Below, in pieces: positions 17,824 to 27,251 of a DNA stretch of 64,000 bases. Position 1 is the stretch's first letter. The number at the start of each line of letters is the position of its first letter. The DNA comes from Citrobacter telavivensis. Lineage in GTDB: Bacteria; Pseudomonadota; Gammaproteobacteria; Enterobacterales; Enterobacteriaceae. The stretch spans positions 434,001-498,000 of the forward strand of contig CP045205.1 of NCBI GenBank assembly GCA_009363175.1, written 5' to 3'. The notes under the pieces are model-generated. The model was not told where the DNA came from and made no database searches. It saw nothing but the letters and a program-made list of their open reading frames with translations. Position numbers and translations under genes: made by a program.

Positions 17824-17851
17824 CAACGTTTCTCGCTCATTTAAACTTGGG

Positions 17852-18925
17852 TTAATCCGTTATTTTACCCTTTTCCACGGTGAACATCTTCGAATTTTTG
17901 TCCGACATGTCCAGAACGTGTTCAGCACTGATTGCGCTGACAAAGACCTGAGATTGTGTCGCTTTTAATCGACTGGCCAGCAGTCCACGACGCGCATCAT
18001 CAAGTTCAGAGGCAAAATCATCTATCAGGTAGAGACACCGTCGCCCGCTCTCACGGGTGAGGAACTCCCCTTGCGCCAGACGTAAGGCGCACATTAGCAG
18101 CTTTAACTGCCCACGCGATAAGGTATCTTCCACCGGCGCACCGTCGGCGCGTATGCGGAAATCCGCTTTATGCGGGCCATGCGCGGTGTAGGTCAACATG
18201 CGGTCGCGTTCAAAACCGCGTTCCAGCACCTCGGCATAATCCGTCTCTTTCTCCCAGCCGCGCTGGAAAGAGAAGGAGAGAGAAAATTCAGGAAGAAACT
18301 GCTGGCAGGTATCCGCCATATCCTGCGCGATACCGGCGCTGTACTCCGCGCGCCAGGTGCTGATTTGTTCCGCCAGTGGGATCAGTTCTTTATCCCACGG
18401 ACGCAGTTGCTCGTAACGACTCACCTGGCGCAGCGCCGCATTGCGCTGCCTGAGCAAGCGCTTAAGGTTGCTCCAGGCGGTGAAAAATCCGGCTTCATTG
18501 TGAAAGCATCCCCAATCGAGGAATGCTCTTCTGTATTTGGGGCCGCCGTTGAGTAAAGTAAACCCCTCGGGGGTGATCAGTTGCATCGGCATCAATAGCG
18601 CCAGTTCCGCCACCTTGTGACCATCGGTACCGTCAATGCGCACTTTGCTGTCACCCAGCTTATCTTTCGTTAACCCAATCGATGTTTCCCGCTCTTCGCC
18701 CTGCAACCGCCCGTGAAGCACGAACGACTCCTGCTCGTGGCGAATGACGCGACCAATCTGCAAACTGCGAAACGCACGACCGTGGCCGAGCGTATAGATA
18801 GCTTCCAGAACGCTGGTTTTACCGCTGCCGTTAGCGCCAACCAGGAAATTAAAGCCGGGGGATAACGCGAGATCCGCATTTTCGATATTGCGGAAATCTT
18901 TGATTAGAAGTCGGGATAGCGACAT
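17852..18925 (-). CDS. recF: DNA repair and recombination protein RecF
   Basis: This SMC-like ATPase of the RecFOR pathway loads RecA at gaps and helps restart stalled forks. It has 357 residues. The Walker A motif is GANGSGKTS at 30-38, the ABC-type signature is LSRGQLKL, and Walker B is YLIDDFASELD. In E. coli recF starts directly at the dnaN stop; here a 129-base spacer containing a palindromic repeat lies between them, so coupling to dnaN may be changed. Confidence 0.97.
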   Translation of the reverse strand: MSLSRLLIKDFRNIENADLALSPGFNFLVGANGSGKTSVLEAIYTLGHGRAFRSLQIGRVIRHEQESFVLHGRLQGEERETSIGLTKDKLGDSKVRIDGTDGHKVAELALLMPMQLITPEGFTLLNGGPKYRRAFLDWGCFHNEAGFFTAWSNLKRLLRQRNAALRQVSRYEQLRPWDKELIPLAEQISTWRAEYSAGIAQDMADTCQQFLPEFSLSFSFQRGWEKETDYAEVLERGFERDRMLTYTAHGPHKADFRIRADGAPVEDTLSRGQLKLLMCALRLAQGEFLTRESGRRCLYLIDDFASELDDARRGLLASRLKATQSQVFVSAISAEHVLDMSDKNSKMFTVEKGKITD

Positions 18926-18940
18926 ATCAGCTCATCATCA

Positions 18941-19050
18941 TTCAAGGGGCGCGTCTGCCGTCAGTGCGCAAAAAGCGGAGCGTACGCGAAGTACGTGAGC
19001 ATTTTGAGCACTGCCGGGAGATGAAATGGCAAGTAAACCAGCCCCTTTCA
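18941..19050. repeat. Palindromic intergenic repeat between dnaN and recF
   Basis: This roughly 110-base element has TTCAAGGGGC and GCCCCTTTCA at its ends and an inner imperfect hairpin with arms AGTGCGCAAAAAGC and GCATTTTGAGCACT. Its core resembles, in the opposite orientation, the element at 54199-54339 (shared CTCACGTACT, GTACGCTCCG and GGCAGTGCTC). It behaves like a miniature dispersed repeat and carries no open frame. Confidence 0.65.
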
Positions 19051-19054
19051 AATA

Positions 19055-20155
19055 CTACAAGCGCATTGGCATAACAACATAAGCCGCGCTTTGTGATGCC
19101 GCATCTTCAATCTGTACGCTGGAAACAGAGTCGGTCAACATGATGCGCACGTTTTCGCACTTCAGCGCATTCAGAACATCCAGCACGTAGCTGACGTTAA
19201 AGCCGATCTCCATTTCGGTTCCCGGATAGGTGACGTCCAGAATCTCTTCGGCTTCTTCCTGCTCCGGGTTATTCGCGGTGATTTTGAGCTGATTTTCGCT
19301 CACATACAGACGCACGCCGCGGAATTTCTCGTTCGAGAGGATCGCCGCGCGGGCAAAAGCCTGCTTGAGGATATCGCAGCCGGCTTCCAGATGTTTATCC
19401 GGATTTTTCGGCAGAACGCGACGGTAATCCGGGAAGCGACCGTCCACCAGCTTAGAAGTAAAGATAAAGTCGCCAACGTGCGCGCGGATATTGTTGCTGC
19501 CAATCTGCACGCGCAGCGGGTTATCGCCGCCGTCGAGCATACGCATCAGTTCAATCACACCTTTACGCGGCACGATCACCGAATGGCTGGGCAGCGATTG
19601 GCCGATAGGCATAGAGCAGACCGCCAGGCGGTGACCATCGGTCGCCACGGTACGCAACTCTTCGCCTTCGGTCTCAAACAGCATGCCATTTAAGTAGTAA
19701 CGTACGTCCTGATGCGCCATAGAGAACTGGGTAGCTTCAATCAGGCGCTTCATCGTTGCCTGCGGCAGGGTAAATTCTACCTCACTCTGCCAGTCATCCA
19801 GATTCGGGAAGTCGGCGGCAGGCAGCGTGGAAAGCGAAAAACGGCTGCGACCTGAACGCACCAGCATGCGATCGCCTTCCAGTTGGACAGCAATTTCTGC
19901 GCCTTCCGGCAGGCCACGGCAGATATCAAAGAACTTCCGCGCCGGGACAGTGGTTGCGCCAGGCTCATGCGGCTGAATCAACGCAACGCGGGCCACCATT
20001 TCCATTTCAAGATCGGTACCCGTCAGCGAAAGCGCACCGTCAGCTACCTGCAGCAACAGGTTGCCGAGAATAGGCAGTGTAGGACGACCACCCAGCGGGC
20101 CGCTGACCTGCTGAAGCGGCTTTAATAAATGTTCACGTTCAACGGTAAATTTCAT
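19055..20155 (-). CDS. dnaN: DNA polymerase III beta sliding clamp
   Basis: This is the ring-shaped processivity clamp of the replicative polymerase. It has 366 residues, identical in length to E. coli, running from MKFTVEREHLLKPLQQV to YVVMPMRL. Three repeated clamp domains of about 120 residues are expected, and the C-terminal MPMRL belongs to the protein-binding cleft. It starts 4 bases after the dnaA stop, in the dnaA-dnaN-recF operon. Confidence 0.99.
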   Translation of the reverse strand: MKFTVEREHLLKPLQQVSGPLGGRPTLPILGNLLLQVADGALSLTGTDLEMEMVARVALIQPHEPGATTVPARKFFDICRGLPEGAEIAVQLEGDRMLVRSGRSRFSLSTLPAADFPNLDDWQSEVEFTLPQATMKRLIEATQFSMAHQDVRYYLNGMLFETEGEELRTVATDGHRLAVCSMPIGQSLPSHSVIVPRKGVIELMRMLDGGDNPLRVQIGSNNIRAHVGDFIFTSKLVDGRFPDYRRVLPKNPDKHLEAGCDILKQAFARAAILSNEKFRGVRLYVSENQLKITANNPEQEEAEEILDVTYPGTEMEIGFNVSYVLDVLNALKCENVRIMLTDSVSSVQIEDAASQSAAYVVMPMRL

Positions 20156-20159
20156 AGCG

Positions 20160-21569
20160 TCACGAAGATAATGTTCTGATTAAGTTTGAGAAATCTTCTT
20201 TAATATCATGGCTTTCTTCACGCAACTGCTCAATCTTACGGCAGGCATGAAGCACCGTAGTGTGGTCGCGCCCACCAAACGCGTCGCCAATTTCCGGCAG
20301 ACTGTGGTTAGTGAGTTCTTTCGCCAGTGCCATGGCCATCTGACGCGGACGCGCTACCGAGCGAGAACGACGCTTGGACAGCAAATCCGCAATTTTGATT
20401 TTGTAATACTCCGCCACCGTCTTCTGAATATTGTCGATAGTGACCAGTTTTTCCTGCAACGCCAGCAGATCGCGCAGCGCTTCGCGAACGAAGTCGATAG
20501 TAATCGCCCGACCGGTAAAGTTAGCGTTGGCAATCACTCGGTTCAGCGCCCCTTCCAGCTCACGCACGTTAGAGCGTAGCCGCTTGGCAATAAAGAAGGC
20601 CACTTCCCCCGGCAGACGAATGTCATTCTCGTCGGCTTTTTTCATCAGGATCGCCACACGGGTTTCCAGTTCTGGCGGTTCGATCGCTACCGTCAGCCCC
20701 CAGCCGAAGCGGGATTTCAGACGATCCTCAACACCGTTGATCTCTTTTGGATAGCGATCCGAGGTCAAAATGATCTGCTGATTGCCTTCGAGAAGGGCGT
20801 TAAAGGTGTGGAAAAACTCTTCCTGGGATCGTTCTTTATTGGCAAAGAACTGGATGTCATCGATGAGCAGGGCGTCGACGGAACGGTAATAGCGTTTAAA
20901 CTCTTCGATCGCGTTGTTTTGCAGGGCTTTTACCATGTCCTGTACAAAGCGCTCGGAGTGCATATACACCACTTTGGCATTGGGCTTGCGCGCCATAATA
21001 CCGTTTCCCACCGCGTGCAACAGGTGGGTTTTACCCAGACCGGTGCCGCCGTAAAGGAACAGCGGGTTATAGGCGCCGCCTGGGTTGTCCGCCACCTGAC
21101 GCGCCGCAGCGCGTGCCAGCTGGTTAGATTTACCTTCAACGAAATTATCAAACGTGTGTTTGACGTTGACGTTAGAGCGATAGGTCGGTTCTGCTGGCGC
21201 GGGCACATTGTCCCAGCCCGAACGCGTCGAAACAGGCGCTGCGCGCTGTGGCTGCACCTGATGCGTCACCTGAGCCGGTGCGGAAACATTGTTGTGCACG
21301 GGCGTCCTCAGCGTCTGACTGACGGGTTTCGTCCCGACCTCAAAACGCAGCTGCGGAGCATCTGCACCGCAGAAGTTATTCAGCAGCCCATTGATATTGT
21401 TAAGGTACTTGTCTCTTACCCAATCGAGCACAAAACGGTTTGGCGCATACAAAGCCAGCGTGTTATCGCTCAGTTCCGCCTGCAAAGGGCGTATCCACAT
21501 ACTGAATTCTGTGGCTGGTAACTCATCCTGCAATCGGGCAAGACACTGCTGCCAAAGCGAAAGTGACAC
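20160..21569 (-). CDS. dnaA: Chromosomal replication initiator DnaA
   Basis: This AAA+ ATPase binds DnaA boxes at oriC and melts the origin. It has 469 residues, against 467 in E. coli. Domain I begins MSLSLWQQCL. The variable linker at about 85-130 carries the small length difference. Walker A is GGTGLGKTH (K180), Walker B is LLIDDIQFF, and the domain IV signature is GGRDHTTVLHACRKI. The start is GTG 21569, preceded by GGAG at good spacing, as in E. coli; an upstream in-frame GTG adds four residues. It is divergent from rpmH. Confidence 0.99.
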   Translation of the reverse strand: MSLSLWQQCLARLQDELPATEFSMWIRPLQAELSDNTLALYAPNRFVLDWVRDKYLNNINGLLNNFCGADAPQLRFEVGTKPVSQTLRTPVHNNVSAPAQVTHQVQPQRAAPVSTRSGWDNVPAPAEPTYRSNVNVKHTFDNFVEGKSNQLARAAARQVADNPGGAYNPLFLYGGTGLGKTHLLHAVGNGIMARKPNAKVVYMHSERFVQDMVKALQNNAIEEFKRYYRSVDALLIDDIQFFANKERSQEEFFHTFNALLEGNQQIILTSDRYPKEINGVEDRLKSRFGWGLTVAIEPPELETRVAILMKKADENDIRLPGEVAFFIAKRLRSNVRELEGALNRVIANANFTGRAITIDFVREALRDLLALQEKLVTIDNIQKTVAEYYKIKIADLLSKRRSRSVARPRQMAMALAKELTNHSLPEIGDAFGGRDHTTVLHACRKIEQLREESHDIKEDFSNLIRTLSS

Positions 21570-22317
<748 letters not shown>

Positions 22318-22333
22318 TAAAGCTAACCCCTGA

Positions 22334-22693
22334 GTGGTTAAGCTCGCATTTCCCAGGGAGTTACGTTTGTTAACTCCCAATCATTTCACATTCGTCTTCC
22401 AGCAGCCACAACGGGCTGGCACGCCGCAAATCACCATCCTCGGCCGCCTGAATTCGCTGGGGCATCCCCGTATCGGTCTTACCGTCGCCAAGAAAAACGT
22501 TCGACGCGCTCATGAACGCAATCGGATTAAACGTCTGACGCGTGAAAGCTTTCGTCTGCGTCAACACGAGTTGCCAGCAATGGACTTCGTGGTGGTGGCG
22601 AAAAAAGGGGTTGCTGACCTCGATAACCGTGCTCTCTCGGAAGCGTTGGAAAAATTATGGCGCCGCCACTGTCGCCTGGCTCGCGGGTCCTGA
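22334..22693 (+). CDS. rnpA: Ribonuclease P protein component
   Basis: This protein cofactor of RNase P matures tRNA 5' ends. It has 119 residues, nearly identical to E. coli. The family signature [12 protein letters not shown] is at about 60-71. Translation starts at GTG 22334. The 3' end overlaps yidD by 37 bases in another frame. Confidence 0.98.
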
Positions 22694-22914
22694 TAGCCCT
22701 AATCCGGGTCTATCAACGCCTGATCAGTCCGCTGCTTGGGCCGCATTGCCGTTTCACTCCAACGTGTTCAAGCTACGGAATTGAGGCATTGCGCAGGTTT
22801 GGAGTGATAAAAGGCAGTTGGTTGACGGTGAAACGCGTATTAAAATGCCACCCTTTACACCCTGGTGGTGACGATCCCGTCCCGCCCGGACCATTTGATA
22901 CCAGAGAACACTAA
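22657..22914 (+). CDS. yidD: Membrane protein insertion efficiency factor YidD
   Basis: This small protein assists YidC-dependent membrane insertion. It has 85 residues with the conserved cysteine motif [16 protein letters not shown] and [13 protein letters not shown], typical of the family (DUF37). The N-terminal amphipathic stretch [18 protein letters not shown] probably associates with the inner membrane. It overlaps rnpA by 37 bases and ends 2 bases before yidC. Confidence 0.96.
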
Positions 22915-22916
22915 CG

Positions 22917-24563
22917 ATGGATTCGCAACGCAATCTTTTAGTCATCGCTTTGCTGTTCGTGTCTTTCATGATCTGGCAAGCCTGGGAGCAGGATAAAAAT
23001 CCTCAACCTCAGACCCAACAGACCACGCAGACAACGACCACCGCAGCGGGTAGCGCCGCCGACCAGGGCGTACCGGCCAGTGGCCAGGGGAAACTGATTA
23101 CGGTTAAGACTGACGTGCTTGATCTGACCATCAACACCCGTGGTGGTGATGTGGAACAGGCCCTGCTGCCAGCTTACCCGAAAGAACTCGGTTCCAGCGA
23201 ACCGTTCCAACTGCTGGAAACTACGCCGCAGTTTATCTATCAGGCTCAGAGCGGTCTGACAGGTCGTGACGGCCCGGATAACCCGGCTAACGGTCCACGT
23301 CCGCTGTACAACGTCGAAAAAGACGCCTTTGTACTGGCTGATGGTCAGAACGAGCTGCAGATCCCGATGACCTATACGGATGCCGCGGGTAATACCTTTA
23401 CCAAAACGTTTGTCCTCAAACGTGGTGACTATGCGGTTAACGTGAACTACAGCGTGCAGAACGCCAGCGAGAAACCGCTGGAGATCGCCACCTTTGGTCA
23501 GTTGAAGCAATCCATCAATCTGCCGTCTCATCGTGACACCGGAAGCAGCAACTTCGCACTGCATACTTTCCGTGGCGCAGCGTACTCCACGCCAGATGAG
23601 AAATATGAAAAATACAAATTTGACACCATCGCGGATAACGAAAACCTGAACGTCAATGCGAAAGACGGTTGGGTCGCGATGCTGCAACAGTATTTTGCAA
23701 CGGCATGGGTGCCACGTAACGACGGTACCAACAACTTCTACACCGCGAACCTGGGCAACGGCATTGCCGCTATCGGCTATAAATCTCAGCCGGTACTGGT
23801 TCAGCCAGGCCAGTCTGGCGCAATGACCAGCACCCTGTGGGTTGGCCCGGAAATTCAGGATAAAATGGCGGCCGTTGCACCGCACCTGGATCTGACCGTA
23901 GATTACGGTTGGTTGTGGTTCATCTCTCAGCCGCTGTTTAAACTGCTGAAATGGATCCATAGCTTCGTCGGTAACTGGGGCTTCTCCATTATCATCATCA
24001 CCTTTATCGTTCGTGGCATCATGTACCCGCTGACCAAAGCGCAGTACACCTCCATGGCGAAGATGCGTATGCTGCAGCCGAAGATTCAGGCAATGCGTGA
24101 GCGTCTGGGCGATGACAAACAGCGTCAGAGTCAGGAGATGATGGCACTGTACAAGGCTGAGAAGGTTAACCCACTGGGTGGCTGCTTCCCGCTGATCATC
24201 CAGATGCCTATCTTCCTGGCGTTGTACTACATGCTGATGGGCTCCGTGGAACTGCGTCATGCGCCGTTTGCCTTGTGGATCCATGACTTATCTGCACAGG
24301 ACCCGTACTACATCCTGCCGATCCTGATGGGTGTAACGATGTTCTTCATCCAGAAGATGTCGCCGACCACCGTGACCGACCCGATGCAGCAGAAGATCAT
24401 GACCTTTATGCCGGTCATCTTCACCGTGTTCTTCCTGTGGTTCCCGTCAGGTCTGGTGCTGTACTACATCGTCAGCAACCTGGTGACCATTATTCAGCAG
24501 CAGCTGATTTACCGTGGTCTGGAAAAACGTGGTCTGCATAGCCGCGAGAAGAAAAAATCCTGA
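22917..24563 (+). CDS. yidC: Membrane protein insertase YidC
   Basis: This inner-membrane insertase and SecYEG partner folds membrane proteins, including ATP synthase subunits encoded elsewhere in this window. It has 548 residues. TM1 is at about 6-20 (LLVIALLFVSFMIWQAW), followed by the periplasmic beta domain (about 60-340). The conserved TM core is FSIIIITFIVRGIMYPLTKAQY, where R366 (approximate) is the hydrophilic-groove arginine, and NPLGGCFPLIIQMPIFLALYYML. A basic C-tail (LEKRGLHSREKKKS) contacts ribosomes. It is the last gene before a terminator. Confidence 0.99.
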   Translation: MDSQRNLLVIALLFVSFMIWQAWEQDKNPQPQTQQTTQTTTTAAGSAADQGVPASGQGKLITVKTDVLDLTINTRGGDVEQALLPAYPKELGSSEPFQLLETTPQFIYQAQSGLTGRDGPDNPANGPRPLYNVEKDAFVLADGQNELQIPMTYTDAAGNTFTKTFVLKRGDYAVNVNYSVQNASEKPLEIATFGQLKQSINLPSHRDTGSSNFALHTFRGAAYSTPDEKYEKYKFDTIADNENLNVNAKDGWVAMLQQYFATAWVPRNDGTNNFYTANLGNGIAAIGYKSQPVLVQPGQSGAMTSTLWVGPEIQDKMAAVAPHLDLTVDYGWLWFISQPLFKLLKWIHSFVGNWGFSIIIITFIVRGIMYPLTKAQYTSMAKMRMLQPKIQAMRERLGDDKQRQSQEMMALYKAEKVNPLGGCFPLIIQMPIFLALYYMLMGSVELRHAPFALWIHDLSAQDPYYILPILMGVTMFFIQKMSPTTVTDPMQQKIMTFMPVIFTVFFLWFPSGLVLYYIVSNLVTIIQQQLIYRGLEKRGLHSREKKKS

Positions 24564-24570
24564 TTCGGTT

Positions 24571-24603
24571 GTAGGCCGGGTAAGCGAAGCGCCACCCGGC
24601 GGA
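24571..24603. repeat. REP element after yidC
   Basis: It is a single GTAGGCCGGGTAAGCG...GCGCCACCCGGC palindrome between yidC and its terminator. Confidence 0.8.
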
Positions 24604-24612
24604 AGGAACAGT

Positions 24613-24644
24613 AAAAAAGGGCGGTCATCAGACCGCCTTTTTTA
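24613..24644 (+). terminator. Terminator of the rpmH-yidC operon
   Basis: GGGCGGTC and GACCGCC pair around ATCA and are followed by seven T. Six A precede the stem, so the structure may work in both directions. Confidence 0.9.
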
Positions 24645-24664
24645 CATTTACGAAGAGAACTATC

Positions 24665-26029
24665 ATGAGCCATAACGACACTATCGTCGCCCAGGCAACC
24701 CCACCGGGACGCGGTGGTGTTGGTATTCTGCGTATCTCCGGCCTGAAGGCGCGTGAGGTAGCCGAAGCCGTTCTGGGCAAGCTGCCCAAACCTCGTTACG
24801 CCGACTATCTGCCGTTTAAAGATGCCGACGGTACTGCGCTGGACCAGGGGATCGCCCTGTGGTTTCCCGGCCCTAACTCGTTTACCGGCGAGGACGTACT
24901 GGAGTTGCAGGGACACGGCGGGCCGGTCATTCTCGACCTGCTGTTAAAACGTATTCTGACGCTGCCGGGTCTGCGTATTGCCCGACCCGGCGAGTTCTCT
25001 GAACGCGCGTTTCTCAATGATAAGCTCGACTTAGCCCAGGCGGAGGCAATTGCCGACCTGATTGACGCCAGCTCAGAGCAGGCCGCGCGCTCGGCGTTGA
25101 ACTCGTTACAGGGGGCGTTTTCCGCCCGCGTTAACCATCTGGTGGAAGCACTCACTCACCTGCGCATCTATGTTGAAGCGGCCATCGACTTTCCGGATGA
25201 AGAGATAGACTTCCTGTCCGATGGCAAAATCGAAGCGCAGTTGAATGGCGTGATTGCCGACCTCGATGCCGTCCGCGCTGAAGCGCGTCAGGGGAGCCTA
25301 CTGCGTGAAGGAATGAAGGTGGTTATTGCCGGACGCCCTAATGCCGGAAAATCGAGCCTTCTGAACGCGCTGGCGGGCCGTGAAGCCGCCATTGTTACCG
25401 ACATCGCCGGTACCACGCGCGACGTGCTGCGTGAACACATCCATATCGACGGCATGCCACTGCACATTATCGACACAGCCGGTCTGCGAGAGGCCAGCGA
25501 CGAAGTCGAACGTATCGGTATTGAGCGTGCCTGGCAGGAAATTGAGCAGGCGGATCGCGTACTGTTCATGGTGGATGGTACTACCACGGATGCCGTTGAC
25601 CCGACTGATATCTGGCCGGACTTCATCGCCCGTTTGCCGTCAAAACTGCCGATTACCGTGGTACGTAACAAAGCGGATATCACCGGCGAGCCGCTGGGTA
25701 TCAGCGAGGTGAATGGTCACTCACTGGTTCGCCTTTCGGCACGTACCGGTGAAGGCGTGGACGTGCTGCGTAACCATCTCAAACAGAGCATGGGTTTCGA
25801 TACCAATATGGAAGGCGGTTTCCTGGCCCGTCGTCGTCACCTGCAGGCGCTGGCAGAAGCCGCTGAGCATCTCCAGCAGGGCAAAGCTCAACTGTTAGGC
25901 GCGTGGGCGGGTGAACTACTGGCTGAAGAGCTACGTCTGGCGCAGCAAAGCTTAAGTGAGATAACCGGTGAGTTTACCTCCGACGATCTGCTGGGACGGA
26001 TTTTCTCCAGCTTCTGTATCGGTAAGTAA
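24665..26029 (+). CDS. mnmE: tRNA modification GTPase MnmE
   Basis: With MnmG this GTPase installs the cmnm5 group on the wobble uridine of certain tRNAs. It has 454 residues: an N-terminal folate-binding domain (about 1-118), helical segments, and an inserted G domain with GRPNAGKSS, DIAGTTRD, DTAGLRE and RNKAD. The C-terminal CIGK motif contains the conserved C451. Its partner mnmG is also in this window, 25 kb away. It is followed by a strong hairpin terminator. Confidence 0.99.
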   Translation: MSHNDTIVAQATPPGRGGVGILRISGLKAREVAEAVLGKLPKPRYADYLPFKDADGTALDQGIALWFPGPNSFTGEDVLELQGHGGPVILDLLLKRILTLPGLRIARPGEFSERAFLNDKLDLAQAEAIADLIDASSEQAARSALNSLQGAFSARVNHLVEALTHLRIYVEAAIDFPDEEIDFLSDGKIEAQLNGVIADLDAVRAEARQGSLLREGMKVVIAGRPNAGKSSLLNALAGREAAIVTDIAGTTRDVLREHIHIDGMPLHIIDTAGLREASDEVERIGIERAWQEIEQADRVLFMVDGTTTDAVDPTDIWPDFIARLPSKLPITVVRNKADITGEPLGISEVNGHSLVRLSARTGEGVDVLRNHLKQSMGFDTNMEGGFLARRRHLQALAEAAEHLQQGKAQLLGAWAGELLAEELRLAQQSLSEITGEFTSDDLLGRIFSSFCIGK

Positions 26030-26036
26030 TCCCGTA

Positions 26037-26067
26037 GCCCCGAATTAATCGACGGTTAATTCGGGGC
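26037..26067 (+). terminator. Hairpin terminator after mnmE
   Basis: A perfect 12-base stem (GCCCCGAATTAA with TTAATTCGGGGC) encloses a 7-base loop and is followed by GTTATCGTTTT. The weak T tract may allow some readthrough into the next gene. Confidence 0.8.
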
Positions 26068-26096
26068 GTTATCGTTTTATAAGAGGATCCCTTTTT

Positions 26097-27026
26097 ATGG
26101 AACATAAACGTTTACTTGACTGCACGGCGTCAGATTTCGCGTGCATGGACAAAACCGCGCTGCTGTATGCAATCCGCGCCAGTGAAGGCCGCATCCTGGT
26201 CAGTGAAACTATCGCCATTACCCAACCGCTGCTCAATAACGTCACCAATGCCGAACTTGCCGCGTCGCAGGGGGCGGACATTCTGCTGATTAACATGTTC
26301 GATAGCGAAGCACCGTTGATCCAGGGAATGCCTGCCGGTACTGCACCGGATCAGACGTTGCATGAACTGCAGCGCCTGACCGGTCGCATCATTGGCGTCA
26401 ACCTGGAGGCCGTTGATCCTGAGTTTGCCATTGCGCATGATGACATCTGGAAGATGAAGCCAGGCCGTGCCGCAACCGCAGAGAATGCCCGCAAACTGGT
26501 CGAGATGGGGGCGAAGATCCTGGTACTGACGGGAAATCCCAATAACGGCGTCAGCAATCACTCTCTGGGAAAAGCCGTGAAAGCGATCCGCGAAGCCGCG
26601 GGTGACCGCGCCATTATCATCACCGGTAAAATGCACGGTGCAGGCATCGTGCGTGAGAGCGGCAGCGCGATTATCAGCGAAAGTGACGTCGCCGCATTTG
26701 CGGAGCAAGGCGCAGATATTGTGCTCATACCGGCTCCGGGAACCGTGCCTGGCATGAGCCAGCAAAAGGTAGAGTCGCTGATCGCGTGTGCGCACGCGCA
26801 CGGTGCGCTGGCAATGACGGCAATCGGCACCTCTCAGGAGGGCGCAGACGTCAGTACGATTCGCCAGATAGCCCTGATGAGTAAGATGGCGGGGGCAGAT
26901 CTCCATCATATTGGCGATACCGGCTATATGGGGATGGCATTGCCAGAAAATATCCTGGCCTATAGCGTAGCGATTCGTGGCGTCAGGCATACCTATACGC
27001 GTATCGCGCGTTCGGTGAATCGTTAA
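26097..27026 (+). CDS. Uncharacterised TIM-barrel-like protein between mnmE and tnaC
   Basis: I do not recognise a named gene. The 309-residue protein has no signal peptide or membrane segment. Repeated strand-loop units resemble a (beta/alpha)8 barrel: GADILLINMFD, RIIGVNLEAVDP, GAKILVLTGNP, RAIIITGKMHGAG, GADIVLIPAPGTVPG, GALAMTAIGTSQEGAD and GADLHHIGDTGYMGM. The pattern recalls phosphate-binding barrels of the PEP-mutase or aldolase kind; a match to DUF7916 is possible but unverified. The ATG follows AGAGG by about 10 bases, 30 bases after the mnmE terminator. K-12 has nothing here, where mnmE is followed directly by tnaC. A role in tryptophan use is not supported by anything beyond position. 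Confidence 0.8.
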   Translation: MEHKRLLDCTASDFACMDKTALLYAIRASEGRILVSETIAITQPLLNNVTNAELAASQGADILLINMFDSEAPLIQGMPAGTAPDQTLHELQRLTGRIIGVNLEAVDPEFAIAHDDIWKMKPGRAATAENARKLVEMGAKILVLTGNPNNGVSNHSLGKAVKAIREAAGDRAIIITGKMHGAGIVRESGSAIISESDVAAFAEQGADIVLIPAPGTVPGMSQQKVESLIACAHAHGALAMTAIGTSQEGADVSTIRQIALMSKMAGADLHHIGDTGYMGMALPENILAYSVAIRGVRHTYTRIARSVNR

Positions 27027-27078
27027 CGTAATATTGTAATTAGGATTTTATTGAATGATCCTTAATTAATTCGATTTT

Positions 27079-27110
27079 AATTTAACTGTGATTTTTATCA
27101 CAGTTAAATT
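27079..27110. promoter_or_regulatory. CRP site of the tna promoter within a long palindrome
   Basis: TGTGATTTTTATCACA at 27087-27102 is a perfect CRP consensus dyad. The symmetry extends to 14-base arms (27079-27092 and 27097-27110) around TTTT. A -10-like CATAAT near 27139-27144 fits class I activation. The tna operon is classically catabolite repressed. Confidence 0.9.
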
Positions 27111-27176
27111 ATTCTCTCATAGACAAATATTTTCATTACCATAATGTAGCCTTGTGTCTAAAGAGGATAACTCATC

Positions 27177-27251
27177 ATGATTATCTTAAGTTCATACATC
27201 ATTTCAAAATGGTTTAATGTTGACAATAAAATTGTCAATCACCACCCTTAA
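27177..27251 (+). CDS. tnaC: Tryptophanase leader peptide TnaC
   Basis: This 24-residue regulatory nascent peptide stalls the ribosome in response to free tryptophan, blocking Rho and allowing tnaAB transcription. It reads MIILSSYIIS, then KWFNVDNKIVNHHP. The residues essential in E. coli are conserved: W12, D16, I19 and P24, with the TAA stop directly after Pro. The first ten residues differ strongly from K-12 while the stalling half is kept. The start ATG follows AGAGGATAACTCATC. It lies 243 bases before tnaA. Confidence 0.95.
   Translation: MIILSSYIISKWFNVDNKIVNHHP

Noticed and set aside
16123..17844. 573-residue open frame antisense to gyrB
   Set aside because: It is a shadow of the highly biased gyrB codons, with no ribosome site and no recognisable protein family.
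22938..24284. 448-residue antisense frame across yidC
   Set aside because: It covers yidC in reverse and shows no motif; yidC matches its family throughout.
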